A DNA stretch of 64,000 nucleotides from Chitinophaga filiformis (GTDB lineage: Bacteria > Bacteroidota > Bacteroidia > Chitinophagales > Chitinophagaceae). Within the stretch, counting starts at the first letter, position 1; every line of letters starts with the position of its first letter. The DNA is taken from positions 992,001 through 1,056,000 of the forward strand of contig NZ_JAKIRP010000001.1 in NCBI RefSeq assembly GCF_021646545.1, in the 5' to 3' direction. Below, one piece after another: positions 40,493-49,490 of the stretch. The notes below the pieces were generated by a model. It saw nothing but the letters and a program-made list of their open reading frames with translations. It had not been told where the DNA came from and searched no databases. The position numbers were made by a program, and so were the translations under genes.

Positions 40493-41896
40493 ATGTTCGT
40501 CAAGCAACTTTATACCAATTGCTTATCAGAAGCCGCCTACTTTATTGAGTCTGAGGGTGAAGCCGTTGTGATAGATCCCCTGAGGGATATAGACGCTTAC
40601 CTTGATCTGGCCAAAGAGCGCAACGCTACCATTAAGTATATTTTCGAGACGCACTTCCATGCTGACTTTGTGTCTGGTCATCTCGACCTCGCTACTGCTA
40701 CCAATGCTCCAATCGTATACGGTCCTGAGGCTGTTACCAACTTCCCGATATACCTCGCTAAAGACAGGGAGAAATTTACCATCGGCAAGCTGACACTTGA
40801 AGTATTGCATACACCCGGTCATACGCTGGAATCGACCTGCTACCTGTTGAGTGATGAAGCCGGACAGCCGCATAGCCTCTTCACCGGCGATACGCTTTTT
40901 GTAGGTGATGTGGGACGCCCTGATCTGTTCAGTGGCAATCTTACCAAAGAAGAACTGGCAGGATACCTGTATGATTCGCTCAATAATAAGATCAAAGTAT
41001 TACCCGACAATGTGATCGTGTATCCGGCGCATGGTCCCGGCTCTTCCTGCGGTAAAAACCTGGGTCCTCATACCTATAGCACACTGGGTGATGAAAAGAG
41101 CACAAACTATGCGTTGAAGGCTGACAGTAAAGAAGCGTTTATCGAAGAAGTAACTTCCGGTCTTAATACGCCCCCTTCTTATTTCCCTATCAATGCACGT
41201 ATCAACAAGGAAGGATATGATGCTTTGCAGGCAGTGATGAAAAAAAGCAACCGTCCCTTATCGGTAGCTGAATTCAAACAGAAAATGAAGGAAGAAGTCC
41301 TGATACTGGATACACGTCCTGCAAATGAGTTCGCAGAAGGATTTGTACCCGGCTCTCTCAGCATTGGCCTGGAAGGACGTTTTGCTGAATGGGCAGGCAG
41401 CCTGCTGCCATTCGGAGAAGAGATCATACTGGTGACCAGCCCGGGGAAAGAAGAAGAAACCATCGTACGTCTTGCGCGTGTTGGGTTCGACCACGTAGCC
41501 GGTTACCTGCAGGGTGGTTATGAAGCCTGGGTCGCTGCTGGTGAAGAACGTGACCTGATCATTACCGTAGAAGCCGACGAACTGGCGATGGACCTGCCAC
41601 ATGATGACAACCTCGTAATTGTGGATGTACGTAAGCCTGCGGAGTATGCAGACGGCCATATTGAAGGCGCGATGAACATTACCCTCAGCGACATGACAGA
41701 CCCCGGAAATCTGGCTGATTTCGACGATAATCACAATCTGTATGTACACTGCCAGGGAGGTTATCGTAGCATCATTGCATGCTCTATTATGAAACGGGAA
41801 GGTATTCACAACCTCCGCAACGTAGAAGGTGGCTTCAATGCCATGAAAGCACAGAAAGGGCTGAAGGTTGTAAAGGAAAAGAATGTACTAAACTAA
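40493..41896 (+). CDS. Persulfide dioxygenase-like metallo-hydrolase fused to two rhodanese domains
   Basis: I start at ATG 40493 (MFVKQLYTNCLSEAAYFIE), the usual beginning of this family; the upstream 25 codons contain a promoter box. Of 467 residues, about 1-230 are an MBL-fold domain of the ETHE1 type (THFHADFVSGH near residue 53, HTPGHT, FTGDTLFVGDVGRPD, VYPAHGPGSSCGK). Two rhodanese domains follow (about 260-355 and 375-460). The first has LVTSPGKE at the active loop and no cysteine, so it is inactive; the second has HCQGGYRS with the cysteine. It probably oxidises glutathione or other persulfides to sulfite and moves sulfur. It is likely monocistronic. Confidence 0.92.
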   Translation: MFVKQLYTNCLSEAAYFIESEGEAVVIDPLRDIDAYLDLAKERNATIKYIFETHFHADFVSGHLDLATATNAPIVYGPEAVTNFPIYLAKDREKFTIGKLTLEVLHTPGHTLESTCYLLSDEAGQPHSLFTGDTLFVGDVGRPDLFSGNLTKEELAGYLYDSLNNKIKVLPDNVIVYPAHGPGSSCGKNLGPHTYSTLGDEKSTNYALKADSKEAFIEEVTSGLNTPPSYFPINARINKEGYDALQAVMKKSNRPLSVAEFKQKMKEEVLILDTRPANEFAEGFVPGSLSIGLEGRFAEWAGSLLPFGEEIILVTSPGKEEETIVRLARVGFDHVAGYLQGGYEAWVAAGEERDLIITVEADELAMDLPHDDNLVIVDVRKPAEYADGHIEGAMNITLSDMTDPGNLADFDDNHNLYVHCQGGYRSIIACSIMKREGIHNLRNVEGGFNAMKAQKGLKVVKEKNVLN

Positions 41897-41917
41897 GGTT
41901 ACAATACTCAAAATGAG

Positions 41918-41955
41918 GGCTCCGTGGTTCTGCTGCGGAGCCTTCGCTGTTTTTG
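41918..41955 (+). terminator. Intrinsic terminator of the persulfide dioxygenase gene
   Basis: GGCTCCG (41918-41924) and CGGAGCC (41936-41942) form the stem; TTCGCTGTTTTT follows. Confidence 0.65.
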
Positions 41956-41994
41956 CAGGTATGCTTTTTGACCCCTTAAGGGAAAAACCTTGCA

Positions 41995-42804
41995 ATGGGA
42001 AAACTTTTAGACGGACAAATTGCACTTGTTACCGGCAGCAGCAGCGGTATAGGTGCTGCTATAGCCAGAGCATTTGGTGAAGCCGGGGCTAAAGTGGTAG
42101 TGAACCACCACAGCGACAAAAGCCTGAAGGGCGCCGAAGAAGTGCTGGAAAAGATCAAAGCTGCCGGTGGCGACGGCTTTATCAGGCAATGCGACATCAG
42201 TAAGGAGGAGGAAGTCAAAGCCATGTTTGCGGAAATATTTTCCCGCTTTGGTACGATCGATATAGTGGTTGCCAATGCTGGTATTCAGCAGGATGCTTCC
42301 CTGCTGGATATGACAATGGAGCAATGGAATAAGGTGATCAATACAAATCTTACCGGTCAGTTTATCTGTGCAAGGGAAGCCGCCCGTGAATTTAAACGGA
42401 GAGGCGTTGTGGAGGGCCGTTCAAAGGCTGCGGGAAAGATCATTTGTATGAGTAGCGTACATGAAGTGATACCCTGGGCAGGACATGTGAATTATGCTGC
42501 GAGCAAAGGCGGCGTAAAATTGCTGATGCAGTCTATGGCACAGGAACTGGCACCACATAAAATTAGGGTCAACAGTATTGCTCCCGGCGCTATTAAAACG
42601 CGAATCAATGAAGACGCATGGGATACTCCTGAAGATGAGAAAAAGCTCCTGGAACTGATCCCATACGGCAGAGTAGGGGTGCCCGAAGATGTGGCTAAAG
42701 CTGCTGTATGGCTGGCCAGTGATGAGAGTGATTACGTAACAGGAACCACCCTTTTCGTGGATGGAGGAATGACATTATACCCCGGTTTTGCAGATAATGG
42801 CTGA
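41995..42804 (+). CDS. Short-chain dehydrogenase/reductase, glucose 1-dehydrogenase-like
   Basis: The 269-residue enzyme is a classical SDR: TGSSSGIG cofactor loop (residues 14-21), NAGI, the catalytic serine in CMSSVHEV, and YAASK with tyrosine and lysine of the active site. The C-terminal VTGTTLFVDGGMTLYPGF tail resembles Bacillus-type glucose 1-dehydrogenases. Annotated relatives oxidise glucose with NAD(P), but the substrate is not proved. It has its own terminator upstream. Confidence 0.88.
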   Translation: MGKLLDGQIALVTGSSSGIGAAIARAFGEAGAKVVVNHHSDKSLKGAEEVLEKIKAAGGDGFIRQCDISKEEEVKAMFAEIFSRFGTIDIVVANAGIQQDASLLDMTMEQWNKVINTNLTGQFICAREAAREFKRRGVVEGRSKAAGKIICMSSVHEVIPWAGHVNYAASKGGVKLLMQSMAQELAPHKIRVNSIAPGAIKTRINEDAWDTPEDEKKLLELIPYGRVGVPEDVAKAAVWLASDESDYVTGTTLFVDGGMTLYPGFADNG

Positions 42805-42877
42805 TTAACAATTGTTTGTAGCCGAACAATCCAACAGTCTAGCATGTTATTTGTTTTAAATTTTTAAACTTTTAACC

Positions 42878-43210
42878 ATGAAATGTAAAACTTTCCTGAT
42901 GGCGGGAATGATGTTCCTGGCCGTATGCTTGTTCGCCTGTCAGCCTAGCGACAGTAATGTTCAGCAGTCAGTCAATGAAAAACTGACGGCTACTCCGGGT
43001 GTAAGCGCTGAAGTGAAGGAGGGAGTTGTGACGCTAAATGGTGAAGTGCCTGACGAAGCAGCTAAAATGGCTGCAGAAGATGCCGTTAAAGGCGTGAACG
43101 GTGTAAAAGCCGTTACAAATAACATTATGGTGCAGGCAGCAGTACCTCCACCGCCCCCACCGGCAGCTACTGATACTACAATGAAGAGAGACAGTGCTGC
43201 AGTGCAATAG
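42878..43210 (+). CDS. BON-domain lipoprotein
   Basis: The 110-residue protein has a lipoprotein signal (MKCKTFLMAGMMFLAVCLFAC) and a BON domain (about 28-88; VNEKLTATPGVSAEVKEGVV and VKGVNGVKAVTNNI with the conserved glycines). A proline-rich run (VPPPPPPAA) follows. BON domains of the OsmY/BamE-like kind bind lipid surfaces. It is monocistronic and ends before a terminator shared with the opposite strand. Confidence 0.85.
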   Translation: MKCKTFLMAGMMFLAVCLFACQPSDSNVQQSVNEKLTATPGVSAEVKEGVVTLNGEVPDEAAKMAAEDAVKGVNGVKAVTNNIMVQAAVPPPPPPAATDTTMKRDSAAVQ

Positions 43211-43218
43211 TTTTAAAG

Positions 43219-43270
43219 GCTGAATTGATCAGGAGAACGCCTCAGCTGTTACGCTGGTCAATTCAGCTTT
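43219..43270 (+). terminator. Terminator hairpin between convergent genes
   Basis: GCTGAATTGA (43219-43228) and TCAATTCAGC (43258-43267) pair over 10 bp with TTT after it. The right arm overlaps the stop codon of the minus-strand acyltransferase. Confidence 0.5.
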
Positions 43271-44132
43271 CCTGCTCCCCTTTGTACTCATGTTTCCACC
43301 TTCTGTGGCTCCATACCCATACTTCAGGTTGCTCCCGGATATTATGTTCCAGGTATTTTACAAACGATTCGGTAATTGTTCCCTCCGGCACCGATGAAGG
43401 CTCTTCAAATGCCAGTTTTAAGGTGGCATGATAATATCCTCTTTTTGTTTTCCGGATGTCTACAAACACTACAGGTATATCACTTCTCCTTGCGGTCATT
43501 TCCGGACCCTTATAAAAAGCAGTCATCCTGTTCAGAAAGGGAAACCAGTAACTGCGGCGTGGATTACCGGGGTTCTGATCTGCTACCAGCGCTATAAGGT
43601 ACTGCTTGTTGATCCACGGCTGCATGCTTTCCTTGATGTCGTTGGCCGGTAGTAGTATGCTACCCGATTTTTCACGGAAATGCCTGAACATGCGGTCGCC
43701 CGCTTTATTGGTCAATGGCATATAAACGACGAGAAAAGGATATTTAACGCCCTGCATGCAGAACAGGTTGGCCCATTCCCAGTTGAAATTATGGCCCAGG
43801 TGCATCTGGCAGCTTTTACCCTTTGCATATAACTCATGCAGCACGGTGAGGTCGCAGGTAAAGCGGCGCTGTAATTCTTTGCGGCTCATGGTCAGCAGCT
43901 TGACGGTTTCCACCATCATATCTGTCAGATTGAGATAGTATTGTTTCGCCAGCCGGGTGATCTCTTCAGGTGTCTTTTCCGGAAATGCCTGGCGCAGGTT
44001 GTCAAATACTACTGCTTTGCGGTAACCAACAATGTGATAAACGATCAGGTATAAAACATCACTTATGCGATATAATAACCATAACGGCAGTATTGAAATG
44101 CCGTACATAAATACCAGTAACAAATAATACAT
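43263..44132 (-). CDS. Lysophospholipid/lipid A acyltransferase (LpxL/HtrB-like)
   Basis: The 289-residue protein starts with a hydrophobic anchor (MYYLLLVFMYGISILPLWLL) and belongs to the LpxL/LpxM family of late lipid A acyltransferases. The catalytic H-x4-E motif is HNFNWE near residue 116, and the C-terminal QPEVWVWSHRRWKHE is typical. Related Bacteroidota proteins acylate lipid A or amino lipids. The nadB stop lies 11 bp upstream, so both genes are in one operon; a functional link is not obvious. Confidence 0.88.
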   Translation of the reverse strand: MYYLLLVFMYGISILPLWLLYRISDVLYLIVYHIVGYRKAVVFDNLRQAFPEKTPEEITRLAKQYYLNLTDMMVETVKLLTMSRKELQRRFTCDLTVLHELYAKGKSCQMHLGHNFNWEWANLFCMQGVKYPFLVVYMPLTNKAGDRMFRHFREKSGSILLPANDIKESMQPWINKQYLIALVADQNPGNPRRSYWFPFLNRMTAFYKGPEMTARRSDIPVVFVDIRKTKRGYYHATLKLAFEEPSSVPEGTITESFVKYLEHNIREQPEVWVWSHRRWKHEYKGEQES

Positions 44133-44143
44133 GTCATCAATTT

Positions 44144-45742
44144 CTATAACACAATATTCTGTACCAGGGAACTCTTTTCAGGATAGTCAGTATTAAAATG
44201 TAAGCCACGGCTTTCCTTACGGAAGGCGGCGCCTTTTACAATGAGATAGCCAACGGTGATCAGGTTTCTTAATTCACACAGTTGTGGCGATACCTCTGTT
44301 CTTTCGTATAATGATTCGGTCTCTTCGTGCAGAATGTCCAGCCTGCGGCTGGCGCGTTGCATACGCTCATTGGTACGCACAATACCCAGGTAATCGCTCA
44401 TGATCTGTTTCAGCTCCTTGAGGCTCTGGGTGATGAGGATCATTTCTTTTGGTGCAGTAGTACCTGCCGCATTCCAGTCCGGTACATTGAGCTTGTGCGA
44501 GGTACTGTCAATTTTGTTTACACCATCCAGGTAGCAACGATGTGCAAATACCATTGCCTCCAGCAGGGAGTTGGAGGCAAGCCTGTTAGCCCCATGTAGT
44601 CCGGTGCTGGAGCATTCCCCACAGGCGTATAGATTATTAATAGAAGTACGGCCGTATTCATTGACCTTGATGCCCCCACAGCTATAGTGAGCCGCCGGAG
44701 CCACCGGTATCATATCCTTCTTCACATCAATACCTACAGACAGGCATTTCTCATAGATGTTCGGAAAATGATGAACGAACTTTTCCTGGTCCATATGCCG
44801 GCAATCAAGGTAGACATATTCTGTACCTGTGATCTTCATTTCACTATCTATTGCCCTTGCTACAATGTCGCGCGGAGCGAGGGACAGACGTGGATCATAC
44901 TTATGCATGAAATCTTCCCCATGGATATTACGAAGAATACCTCCGTCGCCACGTACCGCTTCTGTGATCAGGAAGGCGTTGTTCACACCCGGCTGATACA
45001 AAGCTGTAGGATGGAACTGGATGAACTCCATGTTCTCTATCCTTCCCTTGGCGCGGTACACCATGGCAACACCATCGCCGGTAGCAATGGTCGGATTGGT
45101 GGTACTGCGGTACACCTGGCCATTCCCGCCTGTTGCCAGTACAGTAATGCGGCTGAGGACCTTTTCAATTTTATTGGTAAGGAGGTTCAGCACGTATACG
45201 CCGTAACACTCTATATCGGGCATGGCCTTGGTAACAAGATAACCTAAATGGTGCTGGGTAATGAGGTCTACCACGAAGCAGTGGGTAACCAGCTCTATAT
45301 TCGGGTGTTTATGTACTGCATCCAGCAGGGCGCGTTCTATTTCCTTGCCGGTAACGTCTTTATAATGGATCACCCTGAATTCGGAATGCCCTCCTTCTTT
45401 GCCAAGAGAGAAATCTCCGGCGGCATTCTTGTCAAAATTGGCGCCCCATTCTATGATCTCATTGACACGTTCCGGTCCTTCCTTCACAACGATCTCCACG
45501 ATCTGCTCATTGCACAGGCCATCGCCGGCAATCAGCGTGTCTTCAATATGCTTTTCAAAGCTGTCATTCTCCAGATCATTAACTACGGCTACTCCACCCT
45601 GTGCGTATTTTGTATTGGTCTCGTCCTCACGTGTTTTCGTGATGATGGTAATTTTTTTATCAGGACATGCTGCCGCCACTTTAAGGGCATAAGTAAGTCC
45701 GGCAATACCAGAGCCAATCACTAAGAAATCTGTCTGTTGCAT
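44144..45742 (-). CDS. nadB: L-aspartate oxidase
   Basis: NadB oxidises L-aspartate to iminoaspartate with FAD, the first step of NAD synthesis; NadA would then act on the product. The 532-residue protein has an N-terminal FAD site (DFLVIGSGIAGLTYALKVA, residues 5-23), the HSEFRVIHYKDVTGKEI active-site region, HPTALYQPG and the C-terminal flavin motif CGGIKVNEYGRTSINNLYAC followed by GANRLASNSLLEA. nadA and nadC are not in the window. An exact -7 box lies 19 bp upstream. Confidence 0.96.
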   Translation of the reverse strand: MQQTDFLVIGSGIAGLTYALKVAAACPDKKITIITKTREDETNTKYAQGGVAVVNDLENDSFEKHIEDTLIAGDGLCNEQIVEIVVKEGPERVNEIIEWGANFDKNAAGDFSLGKEGGHSEFRVIHYKDVTGKEIERALLDAVHKHPNIELVTHCFVVDLITQHHLGYLVTKAMPDIECYGVYVLNLLTNKIEKVLSRITVLATGGNGQVYRSTTNPTIATGDGVAMVYRAKGRIENMEFIQFHPTALYQPGVNNAFLITEAVRGDGGILRNIHGEDFMHKYDPRLSLAPRDIVARAIDSEMKITGTEYVYLDCRHMDQEKFVHHFPNIYEKCLSVGIDVKKDMIPVAPAAHYSCGGIKVNEYGRTSINNLYACGECSSTGLHGANRLASNSLLEAMVFAHRCYLDGVNKIDSTSHKLNVPDWNAAGTTAPKEMILITQSLKELKQIMSDYLGIVRTNERMQRASRRLDILHEETESLYERTEVSPQLCELRNLITVGYLIVKGAAFRKESRGLHFNTDYPEKSSLVQNIVL

Positions 45743-45760
45743 AAGTACTCAAGCGAGCAC

Positions 45761-45768
45761 CAAATGTA
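45761..45768 (-). promoter_or_regulatory. Predicted -7 element of nadB
   Basis: TACATTTG on the minus strand matches TAnnTTTG exactly, 18 bp before the start codon, so the leader would be short. Confidence 0.45.
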
Positions 45769-45787
45769 CGGTTTAATTTGTTCCCAT

Positions 45788-46489
45788 TCATTGCGGCACG
45801 GCATAGCCGCGGCGCATCTGCAGGTAACGGAGGCCACCGGTCACCAATCCCCATTGTGCTATCCCGTAGGTCAGCATGATAAAGAAAGTGCCCATCTCCA
45901 GGTGACGGTAAAAGTAATGAATGGCTATGAGCGTACACGAAACGATATAGAGGCAGGCACCTGCCAGTGAATACCAGCCCGACGGCTGTTCCCCGAGCCG
46001 GAAGGCATGCATCACAGACTGTAGCATGATATAGGCGGTAACGGCAAAAAAGAGTACCGGCAGCGTCATCTGCCCCAGATAAGGCAACATGAAGAAAATG
46101 AACGCAATGATACCGGCAGCCATTCCCAGGATGAAGGGCCACTTACATAATGGAAGCGGATAATTCGTATACCTGATCTTCAGGAAAAAGCCAATATAGG
46201 AAAGCAGTGAAAGCATGAAGGTGAACAGCCCGCAGGTAAAGAAAAGTGTACTTTGTTCAGAAAACAACAGGAACATATCTCCAAAGCCCGAAAGCAACAG
46301 CGCCGCCAGCAGGGATATACGGAAAATAGCGGGGATGCCCTCCGTTCCGGTAATGAAATAAGCTGCTAATATGAACGGCAACAGGAACTTGGAAATGTAG
46401 CAGAGGATGTCCAGGTGGAAAAAGATAGCGGACAGGTGAACTAATAACGTGGCAGTATAGAGCAGGTTAAAAGAGCTTGCTTTGTACAT
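45788..46489 (-). CDS. YhhN family membrane protein (lysoplasmalogenase-like)
   Basis: The 233-residue protein has about eight hydrophobic segments. Family features are the N-terminal SKFLLPFILAAYFI, the ALLLSGFGDMFLLF segment with the buried aspartate and the C-terminal ITGGLRYLQ region, written here as LVTGGLRYLQ. YhhN homologues include TMEM86B, which hydrolyses lysoplasmalogens; the bacterial role is less sure. It lies 47 bp after the histidine kinase gene and 45 bp before nadB. Confidence 0.8.
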   Translation of the reverse strand: MYKASSFNLLYTATLLVHLSAIFFHLDILCYISKFLLPFILAAYFITGTEGIPAIFRISLLAALLLSGFGDMFLLFSEQSTLFFTCGLFTFMLSLLSYIGFFLKIRYTNYPLPLCKWPFILGMAAGIIAFIFFMLPYLGQMTLPVLFFAVTAYIMLQSVMHAFRLGEQPSGWYSLAGACLYIVSCTLIAIHYFYRHLEMGTFFIMLTYGIAQWGLVTGGLRYLQMRRGYAVPQ

Positions 46490-46536
46490 AGACTAGCATT
46501 ATGTACTTAAAGTACGATTTCTTTGACTGAATAGTT

Positions 46537-47874
46537 TCAGGCAACCGGTAATAAAACAGAAAAGGTGGTACCGTTATGCCCCGAGCGGCTCACTTTCAGT
46601 TGTCCGCCGTGGGACTGTATGATTTGTTGTGACAGGCTTAAACCGATGCCACTGCCCTTTTTCTTAGTGGTATAGAATGGAATGAAGATCTTATTCATCG
46701 CGTCGGCGTCTATACCAGGACCATTATCGGTGATCTCTATATGCACCTGGTTGGGATTGTTCATGGTGGCCTTTACCTCTATGGATGGCGTCTGCGTTTG
46801 TTCCAGGGCATCCATCGCATTTTTGATGAGGTTGATAAGCACCATCTGTAGCTGTGCCACGTCTGCATGTATTTCTGTGCTTGCCGATTCTATTTCATAG
46901 TGGTAGTAGATACCCGCCTGTTTCAGTTCTGGCAACAGCAGGCTACTTACCCCGGTCAGCAGTTCTTTAATATTTACATGGGTGAACTGCGGTTTGGGAA
47001 GGGTGGTATAGTCGCGGTATGCGTTCACAAAATTCATGATACCCTTACTGCGGCTCTTGATGGTTTCCAGGGCTTCCTGCAGATCGGCAATGGCCTCTTT
47101 CTGTGCAGCCTCCGGCGAGATGTCCTGCTCTACGATATCCTGCATGGTGCCGATCAGGGACACAATAGGAGTGACGGAGTTCATGATCTCATGGCGGAGT
47201 ATCTTGGTAAGGTTCTGCCAGGCCTCCAGCTCTTTCTGTTGCAGCTCTGCATGAATGTTCTGGATGGAGATCAGTTTGACCAGGCGTCCCTGCAGGCGTA
47301 CGCTGGCGGCGTGAATGGACAGCTGCTGTTCCTGCCGGGTGCGGTAGAGCAGTTTATTGCCCGAGCGTATTTCCATCAGGTATTCCGGCAGGGCGGGATG
47401 GCTTGTTTTCAGTTCCGAAATGTTACGCAACCGGTAGATGCCGAGCAGGCGGAAGGCAGCCGGATTGATCAGCTCTATCCGGCCTTCAGCATCGAACGAC
47501 AGCACGCCGATACTGATATGCTGAACGATGGTATCTATATACTTCAGGTTCGCTTCTTTCTCTGCTCTGGTCTGACGAAAAGCTTCCAGCACTTCGTTGA
47601 ACTGATGGTTCAGCGCCTGGAAACTTTTCCCCAGCTTATTGTCTGCGCTGAAACGGATGGAGAAGTCTTCATACCGGATAGATTCCAGGAAAAGCGTCAG
47701 CTTCCTGTTCACCCGGTTGATGTAATAATACATGCCATATATCTGCATACAGATAAGGATACCCATGGCTACTCCCGGAAAGGCGCCAAGTGCTGTCCAT
47801 ACCCACACACTGGTGATAGTGCTGAGCGTGAGTAAGATGATGCGCAGTAATATATTGACACTGAACCTGTTCAT
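46537..47874 (-). CDS. Sensor histidine kinase (NtrY-like)
   Basis: The 445-residue kinase has two transmembrane helices (about 8-30 and 33-50) with almost no periplasmic loop, so it probably senses a membrane or cytosolic signal. A HAMP-like region (about 52-105), a PAS domain (about 112-210), HisKA with the phosphorylated H228 in LRHEIMNS, and HATPase_c follow (NLIKNAMDAL, DNGPGI, GSGIGLSL). It starts 8 bp behind the response regulator gene and works with it. Confidence 0.93.
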   Translation of the reverse strand: MNRFSVNILLRIILLTLSTITSVWVWTALGAFPGVAMGILICMQIYGMYYYINRVNRKLTLFLESIRYEDFSIRFSADNKLGKSFQALNHQFNEVLEAFRQTRAEKEANLKYIDTIVQHISIGVLSFDAEGRIELINPAAFRLLGIYRLRNISELKTSHPALPEYLMEIRSGNKLLYRTRQEQQLSIHAASVRLQGRLVKLISIQNIHAELQQKELEAWQNLTKILRHEIMNSVTPIVSLIGTMQDIVEQDISPEAAQKEAIADLQEALETIKSRSKGIMNFVNAYRDYTTLPKPQFTHVNIKELLTGVSSLLLPELKQAGIYYHYEIESASTEIHADVAQLQMVLINLIKNAMDALEQTQTPSIEVKATMNNPNQVHIEITDNGPGIDADAMNKIFIPFYTTKKKGSGIGLSLSQQIIQSHGGQLKVSRSGHNGTTFSVLLPVA

Positions 47875-47882
47875 TGTAAGCG

Positions 47883-49235
47883 CTAAATGTTATACTTTTC
47901 CAGTCTTCTGTAAAGGGCTGCCCTGCTTAAGCCGAGTTCCCTGGCCGCTTCAGTGATGTTGCCATTGCATTTTCTCATGGCCTGGGTAATGATGTTGCGT
48001 TCCATTTCCTCCAGGTTGTAGCCGGTATTAAGGGATTGGTCCTGTACGGGATTCTTGACGAATACATCCTTGGGCATGAGTGTTTTACCCTGTGAAAGGA
48101 TCACAGCCCTTTCCATGGCATGCTGCAGCTCACGGATATTGCCCGGCCAGTCATACTGGCGCAGCTGCTGTACCAGCGATTCATGCAGGGAATTTACCGG
48201 CCGCTTGTACTTCGTGGCATATAATTGCAGGAAGTATTCTGCCAGCGGAACAATATCCTCCTGACGGTCTCTCAGCGCAGGCAGTTGTATTTCGATAGTA
48301 TTGATACGATAAAGAAGGTCCTGCCGGAATTGATACTCCGCGGCCATACGCTGTATGTTCCTGTTGGTGGCAGTGATCAGCCGGACATCTATCGGAATGG
48401 TCTTGTTGCTTCCCACCTTGGTCACGGCCCTGTTCTGGAGTACGGTCAGCAGTTTAGCCTGCAGGGGCAATGAGATATTTCCCAGCTCATCCAGGAAAAT
48501 AGTGCCTCCGTTTGCCTCTTCAAAGCGACCGCTCCTGTCTTCCCGTGCGTCCGTGAAGGCGCCTTTCACATGACCGAACAGCTCACTTTCAAACAATGTT
48601 TCGCTGATAGCACCCAGATCCACACTCACGAAGGGCTTTTTGTTCCGCAGGGACAATTGGTGAATATGCCGGGCCAGCAGGTCCTTTCCCGTACCGTTCT
48701 CCCCCAGTATCAGCACATTGGCGTCGGTAGCAGCCACCCTGTTTACGGTGTCCAGCACCTGTAACATAGCAGGGCTGTTGCCAATAATATGTACATCCGA
48801 ATGTGGAGCTGCCGGCGTAGCATTGATCTTATCCTTACTGCCGTGTTTTTTATTGTAGGCCCCCTGCATGGTAGCCAGGAGTTTTTCATTCTCCCATGGC
48901 TTGAGTACAAAATCTACCGCCCCGGCTTTGATAGCCCTTACGGCCATCTCTACGTCTCCGTAAGCCGTAAAAAGTACCACTGCTACTTCAGGGCGTATGT
49001 CCAGGATGCGGTCCAGCCACTCAAATCCCTCCTTGCCGCTACTCAGGTCGCGCGTGAAGTTCATATCCAGCAGTATCACATCATACTCGAAATTGGACAC
49101 CAGATAGGGGATCTTCTGAGGATTACGTTCAAAGTCTACCTGTTCGAAGTGACGTTTCAATAACAGCCGGGCGGCTCTGAGCACGTCCATGTCATCATCT
49201 ACAATAAGAATTTTACCGGGCAACGGTGTAGTCAT
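47883..49235 (-). CDS. NtrC-type sigma-54-dependent response regulator
   Basis: I start at ATG 49235 (MTTPLPGKILIVDDD), the usual receiver N-terminus. Of 450 residues, about 1-125 are the receiver (VDDD, phospho-accepting D57 in LLDMNF, K in VLKPWE). A sigma-54 AAA+ domain follows (about 150-385; Walker A GENGTGKD, the sigma-54 contact loop GAFTDA, Walker B TIFLDELGN). The end is a Fis-type HTH (ITEAARELGLSRAALYRRLE). The GAFTGA loop reads GAFTDA. The regulator faces the efflux cluster on the other strand, with a candidate sigma-54 promoter between them, so it probably activates that cluster. Confidence 0.94.
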   Translation of the reverse strand: MTTPLPGKILIVDDDMDVLRAARLLLKRHFEQVDFERNPQKIPYLVSNFEYDVILLDMNFTRDLSSGKEGFEWLDRILDIRPEVAVVLFTAYGDVEMAVRAIKAGAVDFVLKPWENEKLLATMQGAYNKKHGSKDKINATPAAPHSDVHIIGNSPAMLQVLDTVNRVAATDANVLILGENGTGKDLLARHIHQLSLRNKKPFVSVDLGAISETLFESELFGHVKGAFTDAREDRSGRFEEANGGTIFLDELGNISLPLQAKLLTVLQNRAVTKVGSNKTIPIDVRLITATNRNIQRMAAEYQFRQDLLYRINTIEIQLPALRDRQEDIVPLAEYFLQLYATKYKRPVNSLHESLVQQLRQYDWPGNIRELQHAMERAVILSQGKTLMPKDVFVKNPVQDQSLNTGYNLEEMERNIITQAMRKCNGNITEAARELGLSRAALYRRLEKYNI

Positions 49236-49280
49236 AATAAGATCTTGTCTATTGTTTTTGCAAATGATCCGCAAACAGTG

Positions 49281-49441
49281 TTCCTGACAGGAGGAGTGGA
49301 ATGACAGCCCTGGCGGATGCGGCCACTGGCAATATTATAAAAAGATTTCGGTTTTACTGCGGCCCATGGAGGGCTTAAAGGAAATTGTCCGGAAATGAAC
49401 GTCCCGTGTGCGTTACAGGACGATAAAAACAGGTGTTCCTG
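49281..49441. promoter_or_regulatory. Candidate binding sites for the NtrC-type regulator
   Basis: Two palindromes built from CCTG/CAGG lie upstream of the putative sigma-54 promoter: TTCCTGACAGGA (49281-49292) and CAGGTGTTCCTG (49430-49441). A third, CCTGGAACAGG (49495-49505), overlaps the expected start site. The recurrence suggests a dimeric activator site, but the motif is short. Confidence 0.35.
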
Positions 49442-49474
49442 CCGAAATCCCTCTGTGGTATTGAGTTTCCCGCT

Positions 49475-49490
49475 TTGGCATGCCGGTTGT
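49475..49490 (+). promoter_or_regulatory. Candidate sigma-54 promoter of the efflux cluster
   Basis: TTGGCAT (49475-49481), five bases and TTGT (49487-49490) fit TGGCA(C)-N5-TTG(C), with GG and GT separated by exactly 10 nt. The last base of the -12 element is T instead of C. A start near 49502 gives a 19-nt leader to ATG 49521. Confidence 0.5.

Noticed and set aside
42811..42830. GTTTGTAG between the SDR and BON genes as another REP copy
   Set aside because: The head is present, but the expected following palindrome is missing; it lies in the loop of a different small hairpin (ATTGTT/AACAAT).
46867..47835. 322-residue plus-strand frame over the histidine kinase gene
   Set aside because: Antisense shadow of a clear kinase gene, without recognisable domain or signal.
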